Source: DATGKG01 sp963783145 (lineage in GTDB: Bacteria; Desulfobacterota; Binatia; Binatales; Binataceae). Taken from it: a stretch of 64,000 bases of DNA. The position numbers and the translations under genes were made by a program. A model generated the notes under the pieces. It was not told where the DNA came from, searched no databases, and saw only the letters and a list, made by a program, of their open reading frames with translations. Below, piece after piece: positions 52,887 to 60,765 of this stretch. How positions within the stretch are numbered: the first letter of the stretch is position 1; the number at the start of each line of letters is the position of its first letter. Where the stretch lies: NCBI GenBank assembly GCA_963783145.1, contig CAWAMM010000009.1, positions 62,001-126,000 on the forward strand. The letters run 5' to 3'.

Positions 52887-53062
52887 TCTTCAGACTGTGG
52901 ATTAGCTGGGAACAATTTGAATAAACAAAGAGTGCAGAAACGTCTCACACCGTGACATAGAGACGCTTGTTCTCCAGCCCTAGGTCTGCTCTAAGTAGAG
53001 ATGTGGTTAGTTGGGAGAGCGTACAGCCGCGCGTTTCTTTTATATTACCGCTCAGTTTTTAG
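52887..53062. other. AT-richer leader of the toxin-antitoxin module
   Basis: The 176 bases between the modC remnant and the DUF1902 gene have lower GC than the surrounding chromosome and contain no open frame with support. The stretch TTTCTTTTATATTACCGCTC near 53035-53052 could contribute to a promoter. The composition change starts exactly at the end of the repeat, as expected for inserted DNA. Confidence 0.5.
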
Positions 53063-53074
53063 GTGGCCAATATT

Positions 53075-53308
53075 ATGAGCGAACCTACCTACGTAGTGCG
53101 AACGACGTGGGACGATGAGGCCAAGGTGTGGGTGGCCGTGAGCGACGACGTTCCAGGTCTTGTGACCGAAGCGGCGGATATTGACGCGCTGATCACGAAG
53201 CTGCGCGTCATGATTCCGGAAATGCTGGAAGCCAACGGCGTAGTTCCAAAGCATGCGCACGCGAGAATTGAAATTCCTTTGCATTTTCCGATCGACTTAT
53301 CGACTTGA
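53075..53308 (+). CDS. DUF1902 domain antitoxin (HicB-like)
   Basis: The 77-aa protein has the DUF1902/HicB-type partial RNase-H-like fold: YVVRTTWDDEAKVWVAVSDDVPGLVTEA at the start and ALITKLRVMIPEMLE at the end, followed by a short tail instead of a DNA-binding domain. It precedes the HicA toxin by 15 bases, the order antitoxin first. ATG 53075 is preferred because AGGTGG lies eight bases upstream; an upstream GTG at 53063 overlaps that site. Lower GC than neighbours. Confidence 0.8.
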   Translation: MSEPTYVVRTTWDDEAKVWVAVSDDVPGLVTEAADIDALITKLRVMIPEMLEANGVVPKHAHARIEIPLHFPIDLST

Positions 53309-53323
53309 AGACGCTGGTCTCCG

Positions 53324-53518
53324 ATGGCCAGCTATACCCCCGAACTAAAACGTATATTGAAGATTGCCAAATGCTATTTCGTCCGCCACGGCAAAGGCGA
53401 TCACGAAATCTGGCATAGCCCCATTAATGGCAAGAATTTCACTGTTGATAACGAGATCAAGTCTCGCCATACGGCGAATGAAATTTTGAAGCAGGCGAGG
53501 GTAGGGAAGGCGTTCTAA
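53324..53518 (+). CDS. hicA: HicA-type mRNA interferase toxin
   Basis: The 64-aa protein has the YcfA/HicA double-stranded-RNA-binding fold and the active histidine in the motif GKGDHEIWHSPINGKNF near residues 23-39, with a C-terminal HTANEILKQARV helix. It cleaves mRNA when free from the antitoxin encoded just upstream. The gene follows the DUF1902 antitoxin by 15 bases. Both lie between direct repeats of the modC end, so the module probably arrived by insertion. Confidence 0.85.
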   Translation: MASYTPELKRILKIAKCYFVRHGKGDHEIWHSPINGKNFTVDNEIKSRHTANEILKQARVGKAF

Positions 53519-53657
53519 ATTGCGGCTCGAACACAAACCAGAAGCGCAATACCAATCAGCCTCGGCCCGCGGAGATAGGCGGGGACCCGCTTGTGATGTC
53601 GGCCTAAATTCAGTCCGGCAGGTTCGTGAGGTAAATAATTCGCGCTTCAGCGGGCAA

Positions 53658-54743
53658 TTAACTCCCGACCAGATGACACGAGTAGGTCTTGATGACGAGC
53701 CAGACTTGCGCGCCCGGTTGAAGCTGGAGATCGGCGCGCGAACCCGGCGTCAGGCTCACCTCAAACGTGGAGCCCGCCTGGACCGTAACCTTCGCGCGAT
53801 GCCCCTCGGTACGAATCGCCTCGATCGTCCCCGGAAAAACATTGCGCGCGCTGAGGTCGCGCGGGTGGCTGGTCGCGATCATAATGTCGCCGGCGCGAAT
53901 CGCTACCCGAATCGGCGTGCCCGGTTGCGTGCGCGTCAGCGGCACCTCGAGTTCCAGCGCGGTCCCTGAGAGCGCGCAAACCATCGTGCCGCGATCGTCG
54001 TGTACTGCGCCGACCGTGGCGTCGAACAGGTTTTCGAAGCCCGCCAGTTGCGCGATGGTCTCCTGGCGCGGCGCATCGAGGACTTCCAGCGGGTTTCCGC
54101 GCGCGATGATTTTTCCCGCCTCCAGCACCACCACCGCCTCGCCTACGGCAAAGGCTTCTTCCAGCGAATGAGTGACGTAGATGATCGGGATGCCATGCGC
54201 GGCATTCCACGCGCGCAGGTCGTCGATGATGGCCGATTTGGTGATCGCATCGAGCGCGGCGAGTGGCTCATCGAGCAGGAGCATCGCGGGATCGGTGACC
54301 AGCGACCGCGCGAGGGCGACGCGCTGTCTCTCGCCGCCGGAAATCTCGGCAGGCTTGCGCTTGGTCAGACTGCCGACCCGCATCTCATCGAGGACGGCCG
54401 TGGCGCGTTCGCGGCGGGTATTCGCGGTGAGCTTGGCCAGACCGTACTCGACATTCTGCTCGACGGTGAGATGCGGGAAGAGCGCAAGATCCTGGAACAC
54501 GAAGCCCACCGATCGTTGCGCGGGGGTCAGGTTGATCTTCGCTGCCGCATCGAAAAGCGTATGCGCATCGAGCGCGATACGGCCGGAGTCAGGAGTGCCG
54601 AGACCTGCGATGCAATTGAGCAGCGTGGTTTTTCCTGAGCCGGAGCGTCCGAACAGGATCGTGAAGCCGGGGGCCGCGGTGAAGTTCGCCTCGAAAACGA
54701 AGGCTTCCGACAGCCGTCTGCGAATGTCGACCGAAAGCGTCAC
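53658..54743 (-). CDS. modC: Molybdate ABC transporter, ATP-binding protein
   Basis: The 361-aa ABC ATPase has Walker A FGRSGSGKTTLLNCIAG near residue 32, signature ISGGERQRVALARSL near residue 134 and Walker B MLLLDEPLAALD. A C-terminal TOBE/MOP-type domain from about residue 290 (GTPIRVAIRAGDIMIATSHPRDLSARNVFPGTIEAI) is typical of ModC. The last 31 residues are the duplicated region; the stop TAA at 53658 ends the regenerated copy. It is separated from modB by about 300 bases that contain a 192-bp inverted-repeat element, instead of the usual overlap. Confidence 0.9.
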   Translation of the reverse strand: MTLSVDIRRRLSEAFVFEANFTAAPGFTILFGRSGSGKTTLLNCIAGLGTPDSGRIALDAHTLFDAAAKINLTPAQRSVGFVFQDLALFPHLTVEQNVEYGLAKLTANTRRERATAVLDEMRVGSLTKRKPAEISGGERQRVALARSLVTDPAMLLLDEPLAALDAITKSAIIDDLRAWNAAHGIPIIYVTHSLEEAFAVGEAVVVLEAGKIIARGNPLEVLDAPRQETIAQLAGFENLFDATVGAVHDDRGTMVCALSGTALELEVPLTRTQPGTPIRVAIRAGDIMIATSHPRDLSARNVFPGTIEAIRTEGHRAKVTVQAGSTFEVSLTPGSRADLQLQPGAQVWLVIKTYSCHLVGS

Positions 54744-54832
54744 CGGCTCCCAAAAGGCTGCTTAGACCAGCCGTTCCATGGCGGGCGAAGCCTGCGTCGG
54801 GTTTCATCCTCACCCGAGCGAAGTCTTTTTTG

Positions 54833-55024
54833 TTTGTCATCCTGACGCAAGCGGAGCGCCGCGGAAGGATCTCGAATGGTGGCGTATTGCGGTCGTCCGG
54901 TCGCCGGCCACCGGAAGCGTCCCTTGGCCGCGTTTCCAACCCGAGGTGGTCGGACTGGAATTATCGCGGCAGTTTTAGCATTCGAGATCCTTCCGCTGCG
55001 CTCCGCTTGCATCAGGATGACAAA
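54833..55024. repeat. 192-bp inverted-repeat (MITE-like) element between modB and modC
   Basis: Arms at 54833-54878 and 54979-55024 are 46 bases each and match at 44 of 46 positions. They are separated by a 100-base spacer without an open frame. The outer ends read TTTGTCATCCTGA, the inner ends ATCTCGAATG. No coding capacity is seen. It splits an operon that is usually contiguous. Transcribed, it would fold into a long hairpin and may reduce read-through into modC. Confidence 0.85.
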
Positions 55025-55044
55025 TTGAGGAGAGGCCCGACGCT

Positions 55045-55755
55045 TCACTTGACGACCGAAGGCGCCGAAATGGCGCCGTTGCGGCGCAGCGTCCACGGCC
55101 CCCACATCTTGCGGTTGAGCGAATAGGTAATCGACAGCACCACGAAGGAAAATATCAACAACACCAGCGCCGCGTGATTTGCACCGCTGTAGTTGAGCGC
55201 CTGCACGTCATCATAAATCGCGATCGAAATGGTTTCGGTGACGCCCGGAATGTTTCCGCCCACCATCAGCACCACGCCGAACTCGCCCAGCGTATGCGCG
55301 AAGCTCAGTACCATGCCGGTGACGACGCCCGTGATCGAGAGCGGAAACACGATGCGAACAAAGGTGCGCATCCGCGACGCGCCCAGAATCGCGGAGGCAT
55401 TGAGCAGGTTGGGATCAACCAGGCTGAACGCCGCCACCATCGGCTGCACCGCGAAGGGCAGGCTGTAAATCACCGATGCCAGCGCAAGGCCTTCGAAGGT
55501 GAAGGGCAGCAGGTGCCCGGACCACGAGGTATAAAGCCTCCCGAGCGGACTCTGCTGCCCGGTCGCCACCAGCACGTAGAAGCCGAGCACGGTGGGCGGC
55601 AGAACCAACGGCAACGCGACGATCGCCTCGACGATGAATTTCCATCGCCGGCGGGAAAAGGTAATCCAATAGGCGATCGGAAGTCCGAGCAGGAACAGAA
55701 TCGTACATACGAGCCCGGCCAGCTTCAGCGATAGGAACAGCGCGCCCCAGTTCAT
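55045..55755 (-). CDS. modB: Molybdate ABC transporter, permease
   Basis: The 236-aa protein has five hydrophobic segments and the ModB features SRRRWKFIVEAIVALPLVLPPTVLGFYVL near residue 30 and the coupling-helix motif EAA-like region ASAILGASRMRTFVRIVFPLSITGVVTGMVLSFAHTLGEFGVVLMVGG near residue 130. It forms the membrane channel used with ModC. It starts at 55755, divergent from the regulator gene by 62 bases. The usual binding-protein gene modA, which precedes modB in most operons, is missing here. Confidence 0.92.
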   Translation of the reverse strand: MNWGALFLSLKLAGLVCTILFLLGLPIAYWITFSRRRWKFIVEAIVALPLVLPPTVLGFYVLVATGQQSPLGRLYTSWSGHLLPFTFEGLALASVIYSLPFAVQPMVAAFSLVDPNLLNASAILGASRMRTFVRIVFPLSITGVVTGMVLSFAHTLGEFGVVLMVGGNIPGVTETISIAIYDDVQALNYSGANHAALVLLIFSFVVLSITYSLNRKMWGPWTLRRNGAISAPSVVK

Positions 55756-55809
55756 CGGAAATCAGTCGCCAGGCTGCTTGATGCCGAAATGCGGGCCGAA
55801 GTTATTCGC

Positions 55810-55824
55810 ATGTCGCGATGACAT
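55810..55824. promoter_or_regulatory. Short inverted repeat in the modB/regulator spacer
   Basis: ATGTC-GCGAT-GACAT (55810-55824) is a perfect 5-bp inverted repeat with a 5-base centre, lying in the 62-base divergent spacer and running into the first possible start codon of the regulator at 55818. As the only symmetric sequence in the spacer it is a candidate operator. This is inference from symmetry only. Confidence 0.35.
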
Positions 55825-56990
55825 ATGCCATGGTAAAAGGAATCCAGACAAGCACTATGGCTATCACTTCGGCTGAAAGAGAACACCCGGTTCGGGCCGC
55901 GCGCATCGCCCAGGGCCTCAGCCAAAGCGAGCTGGCCAAACGCACCGGCATCTCTCGACAGGCGCTCGGCGCGATCGAATCTAACACCTACCTGCCAAGC
56001 GTGTCAGTCGCGCTCGCGCTCGGCCGTGAACTCGGCGTTACCGTCGAGGCGTTGTTCGGCGCGAATCGCGATGACGTCCGTCATGTTCACGCGCGATGGG
56101 ATAGCAACGGCGCGACGGGCGTCGGGGCCAGCGCGCGAGTGGCACTGGCGCGGGTCGGCGGCAAACTGGTCGCACTTGCGCAGCCGCCGGTCCATCTCGC
56201 GCTCGCCCCAGCGGCGGGGATCGTCGAGCATGCGGCCCGCGGCGGTGCCGAGGTGGCAAGCTTCCGTACCGAGGAGGAAATCGACGCGACGGTGTTGCTC
56301 GCGGGCTGCGATCCGGCCGCGGCGCTGCTCATCGAATGGCTCGCGCGCAGGCGCGCGCCGATTTCGATCGTGGCGATGAACTGTTCAAGCGGTAAAGCGC
56401 TGGATGCGCTGCTGGCGGGCCGGGCACATATTGCGGGGGTTCATCTGCGCGATCCTAAAAGCGGTGATTTCAATTCCGGTGCGGTCCGTCGCGGGATCCG
56501 GCGTCATCCCGCAATGCTGGTGAACTTCGCGCGATGGGAACTCGGAATCGCCACGGCGCCGGGCAATCCATTGCGAATTCGCGGCTTTGCCGAGGTGGCG
56601 CGGCCGCGCTTGCGCATCGCTAATCGCGAAGTCGGCTCGGGCGCGCGCGCCGCTCTGGATGAGGCGATTGCGGAGCTCTCGATCCGCGCGGATGCGATCG
56701 AAGGTTATCCGCGCGAATACCCGGGACATCTGGAGGTCGCAGCCGCGATCGCGGCGGGCGACGCCGACTTTGGCGTGACGATTCGGCTCGCTGCGGATCT
56801 CTATGGCCTGGGGTTCGTGCCGATTCGCGAGGAGCGTTACGATTTGGTCATCCTCAAGCGGGATCTCGATTCGATTCCCGTTAAAGCGATGCTCGACGCG
56901 CTCAACTCACGCGCACTGGCGCGCGAGGTCGCGCAGCTCTGCGTCTACGACACCTCGCAGATGGGCAAGGTGATGGCGCACCTGAATTAG
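55818..56990 (+). CDS. HTH regulator fused to a periplasmic-binding-like domain (molybdate-type regulator)
   Basis: The 390-aa protein has an XRE-type HTH near residues 28-80 (VRAARIAQGLSQSELAKRTGISRQALGAIESNTYLPSVSVALALGRELGV). A PBP-like ligand domain (PF12727 type) follows, from about residue 125 to the end (LLAGCDPAAALLIEWLARR, FVPIREERYDLVILKRDL). This family is often linked to molybdate transport, and the modBC genes diverge from it. It may sense molybdate or tungstate directly. Three in-frame ATGs are possible (55818, 55830, 55857) and none has a strong ribosome binding site; the last gives the shortest N terminus. Confidence 0.85.
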   Translation: MTYAMVKGIQTSTMAITSAEREHPVRAARIAQGLSQSELAKRTGISRQALGAIESNTYLPSVSVALALGRELGVTVEALFGANRDDVRHVHARWDSNGATGVGASARVALARVGGKLVALAQPPVHLALAPAAGIVEHAARGGAEVASFRTEEEIDATVLLAGCDPAAALLIEWLARRRAPISIVAMNCSSGKALDALLAGRAHIAGVHLRDPKSGDFNSGAVRRGIRRHPAMLVNFARWELGIATAPGNPLRIRGFAEVARPRLRIANREVGSGARAALDEAIAELSIRADAIEGYPREYPGHLEVAAAIAAGDADFGVTIRLAADLYGLGFVPIREERYDLVILKRDLDSIPVKAMLDALNSRALAREVAQLCVYDTSQMGKVMAHLN

Positions 56991-57094
56991 CATTCCTGCT
57001 TCGTAGCTCAGAACTGGTGGCACAACCTTAGCTGTGTTCCAGCCACGGGACACGGGCTAGAGTCGATGGCTCACGAGGGACAGGATCGGGACGA

Positions 57095-57904
57095 ATGGGC
57101 ACCTTTCGAATCGCACTTGCCAACCTTCGATTTCCAGCGACTCGTGAAGAGTCAACCACTATGGCACAAGATGCCATCGCGCAAGCCGGCATCGAAGGCG
57201 CGGGGCTCGTCTGCTTTCCCGAATGCTTTATTCCCGGATACCGCGCCGCAGGAAAACGGATACCACCGCCCGATGCCAAGTTCCTCGATCGAGCATGGTC
57301 CGTGGTTGCGGCTGCCGCCGCCAAAGCGGACGTCGCGGTGGTCCTCGGCACCGAACGCATCGTCGATGGAGCCCTGCTGATCAGCGCGATGGTCTTCAAT
57401 CGAGACGGGACAATCGCGGGCTTCCAGGATAAGGTGCAACTTGATCCGTCCGAGGAGGCCACCTATACGGCGGGTTCGGGACGGCGGGTTTTCCAGGCCG
57501 ATCCGCTGACGTTTGGAGTAGCGATCTGCCATGAGGGTTGGCGCTATCCGGAGACGGTGCGCTGGCCGGTTCGGCATGGTGCGCAGGTCGTCTTTCATCC
57601 GCATTTCCACCAAGCCGAGGCGGGAAGTTATCGACCCTCGACGTTCGCCGATCCCGCGAACTCCTTTCATGAAAAAGCCGCTCTATGTCGCGCGGCGGAG
57701 AACACCTGCTATTTTGCAACCGTAAATTGCGCCGGCGATGGATCGCCGACCACCTCGGCGGTAGTACGGCCCGACGGGACGCTGATGAGCTATCAGCCTT
57801 ACGGCAAAGAGGGACTGCTGATTGCCGACCTCGATTTGGACGCGGCCACCGGCCTCCTCGCATCGCGCTACAAGTCGGACTATGAGAAGCAAATAGTTTG
57901 GTGA
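57095..57904 (+). CDS. Carbon-nitrogen hydrolase (nitrilase superfamily)
   Basis: The 269-aa protein has the Glu-Lys-Cys triad: Glu in CFPECFIPGYRAAG near residue 43, Lys in GFQDKVQLDPSE near residue 112 and Cys in VAICHEGWRYPE near residue 145. The family hydrolyses nitriles, amides or carbamoyl groups. No partner gene that would identify the substrate is nearby. Its ATG at 57095 has GGGA upstream. The next gene, encoding a secreted Cys-rich protein, begins right after the stop. Confidence 0.87.
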   Translation: MGTFRIALANLRFPATREESTTMAQDAIAQAGIEGAGLVCFPECFIPGYRAAGKRIPPPDAKFLDRAWSVVAAAAAKADVAVVLGTERIVDGALLISAMVFNRDGTIAGFQDKVQLDPSEEATYTAGSGRRVFQADPLTFGVAICHEGWRYPETVRWPVRHGAQVVFHPHFHQAEAGSYRPSTFADPANSFHEKAALCRAAENTCYFATVNCAGDGSPTTSAVVRPDGTLMSYQPYGKEGLLIADLDLDAATGLLASRYKSDYEKQIVW

Positions 57905-57906
57905 AG

Positions 57907-58356
57907 ATGAGAAGGATCGCTGCGGCGATGGCCGCGATAATTTTGTTGATCGCTTCGGCCGCGCATGCAGCCAACTTTTGCGCATTGTTCGGCAGCGCCC
58001 AAGTCGTTGCGAGCGGCTTGACCCTACCCGCGAGCGGATCTTGCGCGGCCTTTAACGGCTTCTATAGCGGCAGTGCGAGGCTTTTGGCCGGCGACGTCTG
58101 CCGTAGTTCCAACGGAACAACTTTTCTGTTCAACCTCTTTACCCAATATATGGGAACGACGGACAGCCTTGCCGGCACTTGGGTCGCCTCGAGCGGCAAG
58201 GGATCGGGCCAGGAATGTTTCACCAGCCCGTGCCTCTCGTTCAATGTAACGGTCAAGAAATGTCCCGCGACGCTGACTATCCCGGCAAATCTTTCGAGCT
58301 TCGAATCAGAAGCGCCGCCGCCTTCGCAGACAATGGGAGATCCGGATTCTCCTTGA
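57907..58356 (+). CDS. Secreted protein with six cysteines, unknown function
   Basis: About 149 aa with a signal peptide (MAAIILLIASAAHAANF). Cysteines occur at CALF, SCAA, VCRS, ECF, PCL and KCP, which could make three disulfides. No family is recognised. Glycosylation-like or catalytic motifs are not apparent; a QECFTSPCLSF pair stands near residue 100. The C-terminal 15 residues are proline-rich. The start is taken at ATG 57907, with a GTG at 57901 overlapping the nitrilase stop as an alternative, so coupling to the nitrilase gene is likely. Confidence 0.5.
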   Translation: MRRIAAAMAAIILLIASAAHAANFCALFGSAQVVASGLTLPASGSCAAFNGFYSGSARLLAGDVCRSSNGTTFLFNLFTQYMGTTDSLAGTWVASSGKGSGQECFTSPCLSFNVTVKKCPATLTIPANLSSFESEAPPPSQTMGDPDSP

Positions 58357-58393
58357 GCTCGGCAAACGGGAGCCCTAAATGGGACATGAGGGA

Positions 58394-59233
58394 TTACGCT
58401 GCGAAGGTGGCGTCATTTCGAACCGGCAGCGTTGCTCCCTCGTTGTAACGGTTCAGGCAATCGAACCATTCGAGGCCTGGTAGGCGCGCAATAGTCCCAT
58501 CAATCTGCGCCGCCGCCCGGTTTCCCCGCTCTCCGGCGAAAAGATAATTTTGCATTCGACGCATATCCGCTTTGCCGCGCACCGGACTCCCCACGGGGCT
58601 CCAGAAGGCGCGTAACGCGACCGAGGTTAGTCTCTGCGCGGCGCGCGGCTTCAGGCGAATTCGCGCCTGATTGTAGTAAAAGGCGAAGTGACGGCGTTCA
58701 TCTTTGATGATCCGCGAGAGAACGGTGGTGACCATCGGATGCTGGGCGCGGTCGATCAACGCCTCGTAGGCGAGTATTCCGGTCAGCTCATTGATAGCGC
58801 CCCACGTCATGTGAATCGCCGGGAAATGGTCGGTGAACAGGGCGGCAAGCCGCGCGCATTTCTGTGCGATGTAGTCGCCTGGGGTCTGCCGGGAAAGCTC
58901 GGTGAAGTGGCTGGCGTCGATACGCACCCCTTGAGTCTCGAGCAGCTTTCCCAAGGTGCGCGAGTGTGACCATTCCTCATATAGCCAACATGCGAGGAAG
59001 GCCGCGATCGATGGATCCTCTGCGATGGTAGTTGATAGAAGTTCACGCATGTTGACTATCGTGTTCGCCTCCACATCCAGCATGAAGCCCAGGCAGAACA
59101 GCGTCCCTTCATCCAGCGGCGGCCCCGGCTCCGACCAGTCGAACGATTCCGGCCGGGTTCCCACCGCCACCCGAAGATATTTCTCCAGATCGAACTCATC
59201 GACAGTTGAGGAATTCGCGTATGAGCTTTCCAT
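58394..59233 (-). CDS. Ferritin-like diiron protein (acyl-ACP desaturase-like)
   Basis: The 279-aa helical protein has the two ligand pairs of diiron oxidases: EEWSH (near residue 93), in a helix preceded by IAAFLACWLYEEWSH, and DERRHFAFYYNQA (near residue 180), plus TWGAINELTGILAYEAL between them. This four-helix pattern resembles type 2 acyl-ACP desaturases (DesA) more than ferritins. Reducing partners are not adjacent. Substrate unknown, possibly a fatty acyl chain. Start ATG at 59233. Confidence 0.75.
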   Translation of the reverse strand: MESSYANSSTVDEFDLEKYLRVAVGTRPESFDWSEPGPPLDEGTLFCLGFMLDVEANTIVNMRELLSTTIAEDPSIAAFLACWLYEEWSHSRTLGKLLETQGVRIDASHFTELSRQTPGDYIAQKCARLAALFTDHFPAIHMTWGAINELTGILAYEALIDRAQHPMVTTVLSRIIKDERRHFAFYYNQARIRLKPRAAQRLTSVALRAFWSPVGSPVRGKADMRRMQNYLFAGERGNRAAAQIDGTIARLPGLEWFDCLNRYNEGATLPVRNDATFAA

Positions 59234-59315
59234 CGGTTCCTACAGAATACTAAAACACATCACTGAGCGTCAAATAGACGATTACTGCGGAAAAATGGCC
59301 GTTTAAGGATAAGAT

Positions 59316-60765
59316 ATGCTCCGCGTTATGCGATCTTATCGACATGATGTTGATTTTTCCCCGCTGGCTTACTCAATGCCATTCGAGGCAAGATGCCCAT
59401 CGGTTATTGATTCCCTGATGCGTACCGAAGCCTTTAACCGTGCGATAACGATCTTCTTTGGCCTCATCGCGCTCGCTTTGGGCATAGCGACGTTCGTCAA
59501 TGCACCGCTCTCTTATGACGGCGCATACTTCCTCTTCCGCGTCCTCGATGACCATCAGTTCGCCGCCTTTCACGGCCGGCTCATCAATATTCCGCTCCAA
59601 ATTCCGTTGCTGGCCGCCCTCCGTTTCACCCAGGATATCCGGCTACTGAGCCTCGCCTTCTCCGCTGCCTATGCCTCCATTCCGCTGTTGGGATTGGCGC
59701 TCTCATGGCTCATATGCCGCTCCCGTTGTCCCTCGCTCTTCATCTGGCCGGCCATGTCGATCTGCATCGCCGCCCTCCCGGGACAATTCTCGCTGCAGAG
59801 CGAATCGATCATGGCCGCGACCCTGCTCTGGCCGGCCCTGCTCGCAGTTCTGCTCGGCGCGACGCCCACGGTCTTGTCATTGGTGGCGATCAGCGCGCTC
59901 GCGGCCACCGTTGCGCATCCCGAAGCAGTGGTCGTGCTCGCCTTCATCGTGCTGGTTGCGGCGATTTTGGCCATCGTGCGCCCCACATTCGCGCCGCGTG
60001 GCGATCGGATGCGCCCTTGCCTTCGGCGTATTGCTGCTGGTGCGCGCGCTAATCCCGCTGGATCCATATGAGGCTAATGCGCTCACCTGGGGAACGATCG
60101 TCGCGGCGATCAATGACTCGCTGCTTGGATGGCCCCTGGTCGCGCTCGCTTTGGTGATGGTCGCGGCGCTCAGTTGCGTTTTTCCGGCGCGGCCGCATGC
60201 GCGCATCTACCTGATGGCCTCCCTAAGCCTCGCGGGCGTCGCGCTGGTTGCATGGGCAATTCGGCCTGGGAACTGGGCCTTCTGTGAAGACTATCGAGGT
60301 TGGGTGGCGCCGCTTTCGTTGCCGTTTATGGCGGGTGCTGCGCTCCAGACGCTGCGGCCGCCAAAATCAGCGGAGGCGCAGTTGCAAGCCCTGCGGCTCT
60401 GCGCGATACCCCTAATCGGCGGGATCTTTTTCCTGGTTCTTTCGATCCAGAGTTTTCAATGGGATCGGATCAGCGGTCGCCTCGCCGCCGAGCTGTTCAA
60501 TTCAGATCGCGGTTGCATTTCCGATGTGACTTCGATTCAGGGTACGGCGCTGGATACCTGGCCGACCACCTTTTATGCCCTCGAGCTGCAAGGCCGAAAG
60601 CCGAGAACCTTGTTTCTTCCTGAGGGATTCGGGTGCCGGCTCTTCGCTCTCAATGGTGACGCATTGTTAGCAGAGAAGGGATCTTTCACCTACCTCCGCC
60701 ACCATGGACACGGCTGGTTCGATTTCGAGGACGCGCGGTCGCGCACCCGAGCATCCCGCCAATAG
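59316..60765 (+). pseudogene. Polytopic membrane protein (possible GT-C-type), single-base frameshift
   Basis: Two frames form one protein of about 482 aa if one base is removed near 59990-60000. The first (59316 to about 59990) has AAGGA upstream and membrane helices from residue 45 (ITIFFGLIALALGIATFV, an APLSYDGAYFLF loop with an early Asp). The second (about 60000 to 60765) continues with RVAIGCALAFGVLLLVRAL and further helices, then a soluble tail (DPYEANALTWG to DAWFDFEDAR). About ten helices in all. The DGA loop resembles GT-C glycosyltransferases, but the match is weak and the function is unknown. Confidence 0.6.

Larger units (their letters stand above)
52796..53756. repeat. 91-bp direct repeats flanking the DUF1902-HicA module
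   Basis: The two copies are 52796-52886 and 53666-53756, with one mismatch in 91 bases. Both are the last coding stretch of modC. Outside them the similarity stops sharply at one end (different stop codons). The interval between them is 779 bases and holds the toxin-antitoxin genes but no integrase or transposase. The arrangement resembles attL and attR of an element that inserted at a gene's 3' end and rebuilt that end. Confidence 0.85.

Noticed and set aside
52796..53756. Direct repeats as a simple tandem duplication or assembly chimera of modC
   Set aside because: Different stop codons and flanks at the two copies, plus lower-GC genes between them, are more easily explained by insertion; long reads should confirm.
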